From contig NC_088302.1 in the NCBI RefSeq assembly GCF_032854445.1, positions 1,114,001-1,178,000 on the forward strand: a DNA stretch of 64,000 nucleotides, written 5' to 3'. Each line of letters begins with the position of its first letter. Position 1 is the stretch's first letter. Both the position numbers and the translations under genes were made by a program. The DNA is from Liolophura sinensis. Taxonomy: Eukaryota; Mollusca; Polyplacophora; Chitonida; Chitonidae. The notes beneath the pieces are model-generated. The model did not search any database and was not told the DNA's origin. It saw only the letters and a list, made by a program, of their open reading frames with translations. This document shows, piece after piece, positions 45,980-59,045 of the stretch.

Positions 45980-47890
45980 ATATAAGAACGTAGCATAGAG
46001 CGTACCTCACTTGAACTTCCCATAAGAACGTAGCATAGAGCGTAACTCATAATCTGTACTGGGACTATCCATAACAACGTACCAGCATTACCAGAGCACA
46101 CATAACCATCTCATAATCTGTGTAGTGACCACCTACAACAACGTACCAGCATTACCAGAGCACACATAACCACCTCATAATCTGTGCTGTGACCACCTAC
46201 AACAACGTACCAGCATTATCAGAGCACACATAACCATCTCATAATCTGTGTAGTGACCACCTACAACAACGTACCAGCATTACCAGAGCACACATAACCA
46301 CCTCATAATCTGTGCTGTGACCACCTACAACAACGTACCAGCATTACCAGAGCACACATAACCACCTCATAATCTGTGCTGTGACCACCTACAACAACGT
46401 ACCAGCATTACCAGAGCGCACATAACCACCTCATAATCTGTGCTGTGACCACCTACAACAACGTACCAGCATTACCAGAGCACACATAACCACCTCGTAA
46501 TCTGTACAGGACCAACCACAACAACGTAACAGCATTATCAGAGCACACATAACCATCTCATAATCTGTACAGGACCAACCACAACAACGTAACAGCATTA
46601 CCAGAGCACACACAACCATCTCATAATCTGTGCTGTGACCACCTACAACAACGTAACAGCATTACCAGAGCACATATAACCACCTCATCATCTGTACAGG
46701 ACCAGCCACAACAACGTAACAGCATTACCAGAGCACACATAACCATCTCATAATCTGTGCTGTGACCACCTACAACAACGTACCAGCATTATCAGAGCAC
46801 ACATAACCATCTCATAATCTGTGTAGTGACCACCTACAACAACGTACCAGCATTATCAGAGCACACATTACCACCTCATAATCTGTACAGGACCAACCAC
46901 AACGTACCAGCATTACCAGAGCACACATAACCATCTCATAACCTGTGCTGTGACCACCTACAACAACGTACCAGCATTATCAGAGCACACATAACCACCT
47001 CATAATCTGTACAGGACCAAGCACAACAACGTACCAGCATTACCAGAGCACACATAACCACCTCATAGTCTGTGCTGTGACCACCTACAACAACGTACCA
47101 GCATTACCAGAGCACACATAACCACCTCATAATCTGTACAGGACCAACCACAACAACGTACCAGCATTACCAGAGCACACATAACCACCTCATAATCTGT
47201 ACAGGACCAACCACAACAACGTACCAGCATTATCAGAGCACACATAACCATCTCATAATCTGTGCTGTGACCACCCACAACAACGTACCAGCATTATCAG
47301 AGCACACATAACCATCTCATAATCTGTACAGGACCAACCACAACAACGTACCAGCATTATCAGAGCACACATAACCACCTCATTACCTGTGCTGTGACCA
47401 CCTACAACAACGTACCAGCATTACCAGAGCACACATTACCACCTCATAATCTGTGCTGTGACCACCTACAACAACGTACAAGCATTACCAGAGCGCACAT
47501 TACCACCTCATAACCTGTGCTGTGACCACCTACAACAACGTACCAGCATTACCAGAGCACAGATAATCACCTCATAACCTGTGCTGTGACCACCTACAAC
47601 AATGTACCAGCATTACCAGAGCACACATTACCACCTCATAACCTGTGCTGTGACCACCTACAACAACGTACCAGCATTACCAGAGCACACATAACCACCT
47701 CATAATCTGCAATGGGATTACCACAGGATACATAATCACCTCACAATCTAACTGGGATCACATACACGAAGGTGGCGGCATTATTTAGAGATCATATAAC
47801 CACCTCATAATCTGTACTTAGACCACCCACAAGAACGTAACAGCATTGCCAGAGCACACATAACCATCTCATAATCTGTACTGAGACCAC
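45980..47890. repeat. Minisatellite, about 64-bp unit, about 29 copies
   Basis: Units contain acaacaacgtaccagcatta, ccagagcacacataaccacc and tcataatctg, then either tgctgtgaccacct or tacaggaccaacc. These two versions differ by a couple of bases in length and are interspersed irregularly. The ends are degenerate. Minus-strand frames here are repeat artefacts. Confidence 0.92.
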
Positions 47891-48330
47891 CCACAAGAAC
47901 CAAACAGACTTTAATACAAGTACATATCCAGCTCACTGAATCAGTGCTATGACCACACATACAAAAGATCGCTGTAACATTATCCCAGCAGAAAGTACCA
48001 CTAGGTTACGCAACAACCCTATTACACGCATTCATCACAGAAGTATGCATGAAAAAAACCTAAAGAACATCTGAGGATACAAATGAAGTAATTATATGTT
48101 TCGAAACATTCTCAAGACTTGGCTTGGACCATCATGCCGAAAACAAAATCAAAGTAAATGCTTTATTTCAGAAACATGTTAGTGCAATCATCATTAATAC
48201 TGGAATATTAAATACCTCATTCAGAGTCGGCTCTTCAAGTAAGATGTTGTCACTTTAAGACTTGTTGTTAAGACTTCCAGGCTTCCATGATAAAAGTCTG
48301 GCTATGATATACAGAAAAAAAAATTTTAGA
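47891..48330. other. Spacer between arrays
   Basis: No feature recognised. Confidence 0.4.
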
Positions 48331-48336
48331 ATAAAG

Positions 48337-49125
48337 TAACATTAACATGCTGTGCTTTAGCACGTTTAGAGATCAATGTTTGGTACAGCTTGTAACATTA
48401 GCATGCTGTGCTTTAGCACGTTTAGAGATCAATGTTTGGTACAGTTTGTAACATTAGCATGCTGTGCTTTAGTACGTTTAGAGATCAATGTTTGGTACTG
48501 CTTGTAACATTAGCATGCTGTGCTTTAGTACGTTTAGAGATCATTGTTTGGTACGGTTTGTAACATTAGCATGCTGTGCTTCAGCACGTTTAGAGATCAA
48601 TGTTTGGTACAGCTTGTAACATTAGCATGCTGTGCTTTAGTACGTTTAGAGATCATTGTTTGGTACAGCTTGTAACATTAGCATGCTGTGCTTTAGCACG
48701 TTTAGAGATCAATGTTTGGTACAGCTTGTAACATTAGCATGCTGTGCTTTAGCACGTTTAGAGATCAATGTTTGGTACAGCTTGTAACATTAGCATGCTG
48801 TGCTTTAGTACGTTTAGAGATCATTGTTTGGTACGGTTTGTAACATTAACATGCTGTGCTTTAGCACGTTTAGAGATCAATGTTTGGTACAGCTTGTAAC
48901 ATTAGCATGCTGTGCTTTAGTACGTTTAGAGATCATTGTTTGGTACGGTTTGTAACATTAGCATGCTGTGCTTTAGTACGTTTAGAGATCATTGTTTGGT
49001 ACCGTTTGTAACATTAGCATGCTGTGCTTTAGCACGTTTAGAGATCATTGTTTGGTACAGTTTGTAACATTAGCATGCTGTGCTTTAGTACGTTTAGAGA
49101 TCATTGTTTGGTACAGTTTGTACCA
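48337..49125. repeat. Minisatellite, 56-bp unit, about 14 copies
   Basis: The unit is taacattagcatgctgtgct, ttagcacgtttagagatcaa and tgtttggtacagcttg (56 bp; copies at 48337 and 48393). It contains gtgctttagcac, a perfect 5-bp stem with a 2-base loop, beside the palindrome gcatgc. Variants ttagtacg and atcattg co-vary between units. Confidence 0.94.
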
Positions 49126-50070
49126 AAGTACAAGTTTGAAGGAATACAACATATTAAACTTATCTGGGTCAAGCCGTGGTTTTCAAAGTTGAGCTACAGC
49201 CAATAACATAGGTTATCCAAGTGTAAAGGATTTGTAGAAATGTAAAAGGTTTGTGGAAGTGAAGGATGAAAGTACTCTTCATTTTCCGCTTTGTAAATAA
49301 TATGCAATGCTGGGTGTTGTCAGAGGTCCAACACGTCTGCTTCTGTGATAAATTACAGTGTCAACACCACCACTTGTTAGTTTATAAACACCACAAAACA
49401 GACCCGTTCATAAGCTGTATACACAGTCGTGATTTACTGAGTAGAAAGCCTTTGTTTCAGCCACTCTCCCACCAGACGGTATATGCCTGTACTGGTGTTA
49501 AAACATACACGAAATTCCTCAGCTTTGCAAGTCCGGCTTCCATGGGTTAAGGGCGGAGGAAAGTCTTTGTGAAAATGACCGTAAGGGCCATTACCCAACT
49601 AGGGGTTCACACACCAGACACGCCTAAAGTTAAAATACAGACATAAACACAAGAAGAACTCGCAGCTTGTAAGGATGAGTTGATGAAAAAAGAGCGAAAC
49701 CAACTCTGTAGGAACAAGGTAACACTGATGCCAATGAAATGCCAAGGTCATAGAGTGCATAAAGGACAACTTGTCTGTCAAACTCTAATAAACACGGAAC
49801 AGGTAACTTTAACTTCAACATCATGAAGTAACAATTACTGCAAATAATAAAACATTCACCAGCGCGTCGCCATTATCGAGAACATGACTGATCCCACACT
49901 AGTTCACAGTAAAGTATACAAGCTGCACGGAAACACCCACAATCCGTAGCTGTCTCTCGGGGTCTCTTTTTTGGTTTAGCCATTGCTGTGAACTATTCAT
50001 ACATTTTAAACAATGACCATCCCTGACACAGTGGTGTCAACCGGTACATTTAGGGATTCAGTGATTTTAA
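49126..50070. other. Intergenic, no gene recognised
   Basis: Frames at 49266-49550 and 49599-49824 show no recognisable domain. Confidence 0.4.
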
Positions 50071-50073
50071 TGT

Positions 50074-50182
50074 ACTTATTTGACTGGTGTCTCACGCCGT
50101 ACTCAACGATATATCGCTTATATCACGGCGGCCAGCATTATGGTGGGAGGAAATCTGACACAGCCCGCCCATCCGTAGGTTT
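50074..50182 (-). mobile_element. SINE 3' fragment
   Basis: Tail and part of the core: ctcacgccgtactcaacgat followed by cggcggccagcattatggtg and ggaggaaatctgacacag. Head and most of the core absent. Confidence 0.82.
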
Positions 50183-52930
50183 CAGTCATATGGTGCAAGT
50201 TGTTCAAATCTGTATTAAGAGTTAAGCCATACTTAGACCCTAATACGAGTCTTAGCTCTAACCATAAAGCCTACGAAGCGATCACCTAAGAGATCACAAT
50301 TTAATAACGAATTTCATAGAATTTAATGAACATCTTCAACGGATTTATAGATTTGACAGCAGCGTACAATTATCTTCAGATCATCGTCGTGTTGAGCAGT
50401 TGTTGACCACCCTATACAACACTGGTAAGGGTGTGGATAGTTAGGAGTTCGATACTCGGAGTTTCCGAACATGGAGAAGCATCAAGCTTGACCTCTTGCC
50501 ACAGCTGAAGTCATCGCCTAGATCACGGATTCCGGGATTCTCATAAAATTAATGAATGCAAATGGTGATCTACCCCCGTCAGAAAGGTCATGAGTACAAA
50601 TACACAACACATTTTCCTGGCATATACACTACTGGAAGCACATACGGTTTGTGGTGTTCGCCATGCTGAGAAAATGATAAAAATATCAAAACAATATGTA
50701 CACATATTATCCTAAAAACGTGGAGGGAAATGAAGACTTAAGTGCTTAGAGTGAATCAAGCGGTGTGTATAAACAAGTGTTGGAACGCCATTCAGCAATT
50801 ACTTACTAGATGTGTCTTTAACTGATGGCTACATCCACAACAGAAAATGCCTGAATTGTAACCATACCTGTTAGCAGCAGCTGCTCCCACTCAGGGCCGC
50901 GCTTTCACATCCAATTGTCGACAGGGAGGGGTGGGTGCAATGAAGCAAACGTAATGTTAATCCAATCGGTATAACATGCCACAAGCTAGCATTCAGTGGT
51001 AACGCCGTGCTTTCTGCACCTTCTGGCTGTTCGGTCTCTCTAATGCTTTTACCTGGCACAAGGCCGGCCAGCCCCCGGGCCAATTCGAGCTATGGCCCTA
51101 CCGTACTAACATTGTACATATTCAGTTAGTGTAAATTCCTGTCTGGTGTCAGAACGTATGTATATGTTAGTAAGTTAACTGTCCGTGATCGCGTAAACTG
51201 AACAATACAGCGGAGCGGACGAAGTTTGGTCAAAACGCATGGCTCTCTAAAACTTAGTAAACCTATACCTTTGACTGGTCAGTAATGGATAGCCAGCCCT
51301 TCCTGGTGCATCTCAGACGCTGGCCACTCAATGACCGGCGTTAATATACAAGGACATCAAAAAGTGCGATCAAAACAGGTCCGACCAAACACGGGAAAAC
51401 CTGTTTCCGTGCAAAGCATTGCAGCTTGTGGTGTTGCAGCGCTAGTTAGCTGTTTATTTTCCATCAAGAAAAGTAAATGTTTTTTTTCTGTGTTTGTAGC
51501 TTACGCATTTCGTGTTAGCCAATGAAAACCTAAATGAATTAAGCCTATAGTAGCATCTGGCATACCCTGCTTAGAATTACATACTTTGCTACACAAAATA
51601 GGTTCCTCACTCCGCCAACCTGTGTCACGTGATTTCGTGTTATCGCTCTAGGCGTCCATTGTTGATACAAGGAGACTTGAGGAGTCAAGAGGTCGGATGG
51701 AAGGAGTTGGCAGATTGCCGAGTGTCCAGTGTCGACATCGTGGATACCCACACAAGCCTAATGACTTCCACATGTCCATGACATGTATATAGCAGCCTAA
51801 AGGTCGTGTAAACTATTTGAACAATCACAAATAGAGCTTAGTGGCATGAGCAAATTTTGAAATGATCGGCAACCTAGTGTTTATAACTCCAGTCCCACTC
51901 AGATTGAGTGATTGTAGCAAGGGGAGACAAATCGGGAGTGCAATGTTTCATGCGTTCATACTATTTTAAGGCACTAGATCATAGGTTAACTGACAGAGGG
52001 GATGAAATGTTATTAATATACAGCCACTGGGCAATTATTCTGTGTGTGCTGTACTCGGCCTCCACCTCATCCCACCTCTTCTTTATACACAATTGTAGTT
52101 TTTTTAGTGTGCCATGTGAATTTCATCTGCTAGGCTTTGGGTTGAAAGAGTTTTCGCGAATTCCTTAACTATTTCGCCCCCTCGATCGCGATCGGCGGTT
52201 CACCACTGCGTGACGTTTGCTGACAATAACGCTTGTCTCTGAATCATCGCTTAAAGCTAAAACAGCTATGAAAGTGCATCGATAAACACAGGCATATACA
52301 TCCCATGATTTGTCCCGTACGTCAGGCAGAATCTACCAATGCCTATGTTTACAGGCTACCTTGTCCTTGCCAATCTATCCGGCAAATGGGCAGGATCTTA
52401 TTTAGTTCTCCACTTAACCAAAATATATTTATTTTTGGAATTCCAAATTACACTTCTGTACAAATGAAAATACTTTCTTTGTACGTCTGGTTAGAAGTGC
52501 TTATCTCGTGCACTAGAAACTTGTATCCTGATTGAATTGGTCAAATTGTTCTCTTTCAATACATGAGTAATATTATAGTGCATATGCCATAGCATGTGCA
52601 CATGTTATTTTGAAGTAATTTTTATATTTCTCTGAATATTGTATTATTAAAATGGTATCATTAATTAAAATGGTATCATTAATTAAACTGATTACATGCG
52701 GTGAAAGGAGACGTTCTCTGTGGGAAGCTTGACTGTAACCTGGCTGACCGCGATCACCTTGGACGGTAACCCCGAGAGGTTCGGTCTCGTGCCCATAGGG
52801 GTGACAAATCCGAACCTGTCTGAGGCACGCCAAAACAGCTGGAGTTATCCAATCAGTGAACGTGTTAACCCAGAAACTGTGTCAGTGGCAACACACGGAA
52901 ATCGTTTAAAAGGGCACGCGTTCTGAGAAA
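50183..52930. other. About 2.7 kb without recognised features
   Basis: Only short frames without domains. Confidence 0.45.
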
Positions 52931-52934
52931 AGTC

Positions 52935-53265
52935 ATTCCGTTCCTCGAGTGATTGGAAACCCTGTGTTGTTTGGCCCAGGCTTGGTTAGATTAATTCTAG
53001 TGTGTTAATAGTGTACTTATTGCTTTTGTAATTGAGTAACTTTAAATGATGAGTAGTTTTATATTGTAATAAACATCATTCCGTTCCTGCACTGATTGGA
53101 AACCCTGTGTTGTTTGGCCCAGGCTTGGTTAGATTAATTCTAGTGTGTTAATAGTGTACTTATTGCTTTTGTAATTGAGTAACTTTAAATGATGAGTCGT
53201 TTTATATTGTAATAAACATCATTCCGTTCCTGCACTGATTGGAAACCCTGTGTTGTTTAGTATTT
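52935..53265. repeat. Tandem duplication, about 145-bp unit, 2.2 copies
   Basis: The block from cattccgttcct through ggcccaggcttggttagatt to ttgtaataaacat occurs twice almost unchanged (about 52935-53080 and 53080-53225), then a third partial copy. Each unit ends in an AATAAA-containing string. Confidence 0.88.
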
Positions 53266-53324
53266 CCAGACTATCATGAGAACCAACTAGGAACTAAGAA
53301 AAGGGATAACAAGTGTCATAACAG

Positions 53325-53985
53325 TAATATGTCACCAGTTTCCCACAACAGCTTATCACAAGGCCAGTACATTAGTAATGCGTTACCGGTTTCCCACAGC
53401 CGCTTACCGCGCGGCCAGTACATGGGTAATGCGTTACCAGCTTTGCACAACCGCTTACCGTAAGGCCAGTACATGAACAACACGTTACCAATTTCCCACA
53501 ACAGCTTATCACAAGGCCAGTACATGAGTAATACGTTAACAGTTTCCCACAACAGCTTATCACAAGGCCAGTACATGAGTAATACGTTAGCAGTTTCCCA
53601 CAACAACTTACCACAAGGCCAGTACATGAGTAATACGTTACCAGTTTCCCACAACAGCTTATCACAAGGCCAGTACACGAGTAATACGTTAGCAGTTTTC
53701 CACTAGACCTTACCTGAAAGCCAGTACAAGAGCAATACGTTTTGCCAGTCTCCTACAACCGCTTACCGTAAAGCCAGAACATGAGTAATGTGTTACCAGT
53801 TTCACACAGCCGCTTACCGTAAAGCCAGTACATGAGTAATACCAGGTTCCTACAACCGTTTACCGTAAGGTCAGTACATGAATAATGCGTTACCAGTTTC
53901 ACACAACAGCTTACCACAAGGCCAGTACATGAGTAATGTGTTACCAGTTTCAAACAGCCGCTTACCGTAAGGCCAGTACGCGGAA
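53325..53985. repeat. Minisatellite, 51-bp unit, about 13 copies
   Basis: Units such as cagtttcccacaacagctta followed by caaggccagtacatgagtaa are 51 bp apart (53531, 53582, 53633). Flanking units are more diverged (cagccgcttaccgtaaggcc). Fifty-one is a multiple of three, which explains open frames on both strands. Confidence 0.9.
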
Positions 53986-55175
53986 GCGTTCCCCTGCGGT
54001 GGAGTCGCCTGGAGCCTATTGGTCAAGCTTTCCAAAACAATTATGAAAATAAGTAACAGCATTTGTTTTGTGAATGACTTCCTTCTTTCTTATTACAACA
54101 GGACGTAATAAAAGGATTGAAAAATGGAACAGCATTCGTCAGACGGAAACCTGAAACTTCAAAACTAAGCCTTAAGTATTTCCATTTGGGTTTTTTTTTA
54201 GATTTATAAGGGGATTAAATTCTGTTCAGTATTGTGAGCTTTGAGTTAATCATAAAGCCGGTTGATGTAGGTACTCTGACGTCACAAGACGTTTTTCCTA
54301 CTCTAAATACAGCTTATAGTAGCAGCTGTGTTGTGTACCAAATATCCAACAATCTTGATACTGATAGGTATACTTATTCCCAGAGTAACTGCTTCTGTTA
54401 TCCCCAGAGTAACTGCGCCTGTAGCTTACAGCTGCACCTGCAGTGCATAAATGGAACACAAGGCTGCATTTGTAAATATGGAAGAAAGGTTATTTATTTA
54501 TAGATGGGGGCATATCTAAGTAATCAAGACGACCACCTCGGCGGAGATAGACCGTGAACATGCCGCAGCCCTCTGTCGGCAGCTGGCGTGCGTATTAATC
54601 ACCCAAAGTAGTTCCTGTCACTCGCTGTGTTTTTTTGTAACCACCCGTGTGAGCATGTAGATCTCGAAACCAGCACAAAACTGGAGCGTCATAACTCAGT
54701 GCCCTTAACAGCTCCTCACTCCTAGCTAGGCTAAGTATATAAGAGAACAGAAATTACAACTAATGTTGTAAAAACAAGCTCCTTAAGGCACGCGCCCATG
54801 AGGCGAGACTGGCAATCGAATTCTGAAGAGCTTAGTTAGGGGAAGAAGTCAACGGTATGTTCGACGAATTAGACTAAAGAGGTTCACCTGGTTGAAAATA
54901 CATCTCACCTGTGGACAAAAAGAAGGTGGATGGAGAGGAAAATATCTGGAAGTAATTTCATGACTAAGAATGTTTGAAAGTCGATTTATCTTGGACATTA
55001 GGTCACACGTGAAAACGTGACATACTTAACACGGCTCCCTATAACCTGCATAACACCTTATTCTGCGACTCAACACGATTGGCCATCACAGGGTGGACTT
55101 TTACCTCATTTTCGGTGGATCGCAAAATTATTGGAATGGCAATAAATCAGAAATGTTGTTGAGACACCTTGATAC
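53986..55175. other. Intergenic, nothing recognised
   Basis: No supported gene or repeat. Confidence 0.4.
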
Positions 55176-55177
55176 AG

Positions 55178-55312
55178 TACAATATGATTAAAGACGTACA
55201 ACATCGAGAGCAAAAAAGAGGAAGCCGGTTAGAGCCGGGGGAAACCCAAATCCATCCGCAGGTTGCTGTCACACCTTCCCACGTATGGTCGGAGATTAAG
55301 CCGGCATGAAAA
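55178..55312 (-). mobile_element. SINE internal fragment
   Basis: Core only: ggttagagccgggggaaacc, tccatccgcaggttgctgtc and cttcccacgtatggtcggag. Tail diverged and head missing. Confidence 0.75.
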
Positions 55313-55911
55313 AACATATAGTACAATATAAAAAACGACAGCATAGAGAGTAAAACTAAAGCAGCGATGACACTGTGGTAGTTGCATGGCAAATGGTGAT
55401 ATGCAACCTGTGAGGTATGACCTCTTGTCATTTCACCTCAGTTAGGGTTTTTATTAGTTAGTATCATAGCTTTAGCAGACATAGGGGAAAAAAGTACAAT
55501 AATGTTAATTGCAATTTCTTAGAGCATAGTTCTAGTATATACGGGAAACCATTATAAAAGACTACAGCAGATGGAGGAGAAGACGCTGGTCAACTTCCGG
55601 TTATGCACAAAGCACAGAAACGTGAATGGTCACTAATGGAAACTTCCTAGCCTAGCATATATGTGGCTTATGGTGAAGTATAGAGTCTAGTCATATAGAC
55701 GCATTTCTAACACCGAGTGTGAAGATACATGCAATCTTTTATAATGACATCAAGCGGATATAGCTGGTGAATAAACTTGGTTGAACATGTTTGTTTGAAA
55801 AGCTGAATATCGGAAACAAGTATCACGCCTGTACAGCAAGATCATGACGTCTTCAAAGAACTTAGCGACAAAAATCAATGATATTGCATTTATTCAAGAG
55901 AGTATCAAGTG

Positions 55912-56091
55912 AATGCTCTCGCTGTGAGTTTAAGTCCAGCTCGTGCTGCCTTCCTCTCCGGTCGTGGGAAGGTCTAACAGCAACCTGCCGGATGGTCGTG
56001 GGTGTCCCCCAGGATCTGCCCGGTTCCCTTCCACCTTTAGTTGTAATATTATTGAGTATGGTGTAAAACATCAATCAAACAAATAAATATA
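55912..56091 (+). mobile_element. 5'-truncated SINE, plus orientation
   Basis: Starts at the B-box region (ctgtgagtttaagtccagct), continues through the core (gaaggtctaacagcaacctg) to gagtatggtgtaaaacatca and an aaacaaataaata end. The A-box part is missing. Confidence 0.85.
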
Positions 56092-56560
56092 AGCTGTTAT
56101 CATAGTCATTGTAGCCAAGGTGTCTGTGTAACCTAGGGGGCGTTTTGCAGTAGGTGTTGATCCGTTATCTCCAGTAAATGTCATGTAAATGGCAGGCAAG
56201 CTTTATAGTCTACATGATCGACAGGTTGCTTTGAGGTAACTTCCACCAAACCCTTATCGACAATAGTGAGTGAAGCGAAAGTTTACCGCCTTCTTAGTCA
56301 TTAGTGGATAAGCTCAAACACGTGTAGCGAGGGAGAGGAGTGAGGCCCAATCAACCAGTGACCGCGTTCACTGTCGGACAAGGCTATCCTCAATAAGAAA
56401 TACGAAATGTCCAATTTTTTTTATTTAAATATTCTCCCCGGGTAATACTGGTACAAATATATACAAAATCTTATAACTATATTTTTGCTGATAAATTTCA
56501 CAAAGCACGGTGCTGTGGTATTTTATTTGTAATGAAAATGGTTTTAGCAAATCCGAAGTA
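56092..56560. other. Intergenic, nothing recognised
   Basis: AT-rich sequence only. Confidence 0.4.
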
Positions 56561-56567
56561 TTGAATC

Positions 56568-56735
56568 ATGCATCGCCTTGCATCTTTTCTTGGAGTTACC
56601 ACAATACTGTACTTATATAGTCATCCATCGCCTTGTATCTTTTGGTGGAGTTACCACAATACTGTACTTATATAGTCATCCATCGCCTTGTATCTTTTGT
56701 TGGAGTTACCTCAATACTGTACTGGCAACTAAATG
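56568..56735. repeat. Tandem repeat, 55-bp unit, 3 copies
   Basis: catcgccttg at 56571, 56626 and 56681, each followed by gagttaccWcaatactgtac. Confidence 0.92.
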
Positions 56736-58510
56736 ATGTCAGGACTATTTTATCTGAATATCGGTAATTCCATTGTTAGATTTCTTAGTTGATTCCATGC
56801 TGTTTGAAAGCCTTAACTAGTTGAAACGACATAAATCGTTATTCAATAAAGCGGGCAAGGGACATAGAGTAGGCCGTTATAAAGTCATAGAACAGAACTA
56901 TGTACTTTTCTGAAACATAGACACACTGGGTCTGCAATCGGAGAGAGAGAGAGAGCATTAGTGGTAAATTGTGGGTGTATACTTTTTGTCATTTGTCATT
57001 TACAAGTCTTAAATTCCCAATAAACTCTTTTTTATAAAGCATTAATATCTCTCTATATATTTATATATGTCCTGAGCACAACATTCACCAAAACCCTCAA
57101 ACCTAGAGAAAGACAGCTACCCGTCTTTGTACAGCCTTTGTAGGAGAAATACCGTCTGGTAGCCAGCGAGATCAGACAGGAGGTCATGATATATGTGAGT
57201 TACCCACAATAAACTTGGCTTCGGTTCCTCTCAACCTCTTATTACCAGCCTAACACATAACCACCGATACATTTAACGACGCCAAGAGAGCCGGGAACTC
57301 TCCTAGGTTGAAGGTAACTTTTTTCCAAAGAATATGCGTCTATTACCGCGTAATCAAATTTAGACTTACTGCAGCTTAAACGGTTGCTAGGAAACCATCG
57401 TGACGCATCAAACAAGATTGAAGCGATGGTTTCAGATAAGGGGATTTAAGGCCAAATCGTTTTGTAGATAAGGACGTGGTGGCTTTATCTGACTCCTCTA
57501 CACGTCATGATTGTTTGTGGCTATTTTATGAACTTGCCGGCATTACTCGCTAAATTGTACGTTACTAGGTTATACACCGTACGTATTTTACAGATGTAAT
57601 AGTTACTGACAATACTTTTATGCTTAAGCCAAAACACCTATATGCCTACATAAAGAGATGGCTTGCCGAAGAGACGTTCCTTTTAACCGTACAGCCTTTT
57701 GCACCGAACACCCTGCAGTTTAGCATGTGGTAAGTCTTGTTACGTCGTGGCCTGAAGGTACATCATGGAGAAGGAGATGTGGGCCAACACGCACTCGCGC
57801 AAGAAAACAGTTGGTCTTCCGGTAGTTAAGTAATGGGCCGACTAATGACAACAACGACAACATGATTTTATAATTTTCTCATTCAGAAGCAATGGTTATT
57901 AATTTACACAGGTATGCCGTTTAGGCACAGCTGCATGTTGAGTAGCTACATGAAGATAACACATACTTATGATGCAGAAGTGTGCTAAGTTATGTGTGAA
58001 GTAAAGCACTGTTCAATTTATCAACTGAGCGCATAGGCCCCTATATGTAGTGACTCATGCTTTTCTAATTAGGCCTCATTGTATTCTGGGTTATAGCCAG
58101 TGATTAGTTGGATATTCAGAAGTGAAACACGTCTTATAAGTAACATGTAAACTTTCAAAAAGAAGTACAATGAAATGATACATATTCTGTAGGATCAGCA
58201 GTATTACCTGTCAGTTTTCCGAAAAGCCATTGTCGGAAAATGGACTATATGTCACTAAAGCCTCCTGAAAATACCTGAGGAACACGTAATCGATTAAACA
58301 TGATAGCATCATGAAAGAGATAATAGCCATTTTAACGTCCGCTGGAAATTTCAATTCTACAGAGAAAATTCAGTATATACAACCAGATATTCGAAACAAA
58401 TTTGCAGTTAGACCTCGTGTTTGGGAATTTAAATGGCAAGCAAAGATCCTATATGAAGGCCTATTCACAAGCTAAAAACTAAAGTCTAGACCTATTCAAT
58501 ATACGCCCGA
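56736..58510. other. About 1.8 kb, nothing recognised
   Basis: Contains a short (GA)n at 56941-56955 and AT-rich sequence. Confidence 0.4.
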
Positions 58511-58514
58511 GAGA

Positions 58515-58665
58515 CAACTCCATACAGAAACCTGCGGATGCCCATGGGCTTTCCTCGGGCTCAGTCCGATTTACTTCCTCCATAATGCTGGCCGCCGTCG
58601 TAAAAGTGAAATATTCTTAAGTACGGCGTAAAACATCAATCAAATAAATAAATACAACACCATAC
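58515..58665 (+). mobile_element. 5'-truncated SINE with 11-bp target-site duplication
   Basis: The element (58526-58654) runs from cctgcggatgcccatgggct through ataatgctggccgccgtcgt to the aaataaataaa end. Flanks caactccatac (58515) and caacaccatac (58655) match at 10 of 11 positions. The head is missing. Confidence 0.87.
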
Positions 58666-58927
58666 CTACTGACAATAAACTGGCAAAATCTTTGCATGAT
58701 AGCAATTATGTTTGTAGATTACTTATAGAGATGATCTGATCGGCTCCGGTTTGACCGAAGAGATTTACATCGCCCTAAATTTGCATTTGTCAAAAATTTC
58801 ACTTAAAATATATAGTCTTGGAGTTCTTCTCTTCCCATTTTCCGCGTTACTAAAGAATGAGACTTGTCCATAAATGTAATTTTGTGCTCTACGCAGCGTA
58901 TAGATACATCCCTACTGAGTTTAAAGA

Positions 58928-59045
58928 GAGATGTGCGGATGTTTGTGGGTTTCCCCGAGATTCTGTCGGGTTTTCTCCCACCATAATGCTGGCCGCCGTC
59001 GTACAAGTGAAATATTCTTGAGTAGGGGGTAAAACTCCAAGTAAC
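58928..59045 (+). mobile_element. SINE 3' fragment, plus orientation
   Basis: gcggatgtttgtgggtttcc, then ataatgctggccgccgtcgt and attcttgagtagggggtaaa. It is only about 260 bp from the preceding copy and in the same orientation. Confidence 0.85.
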
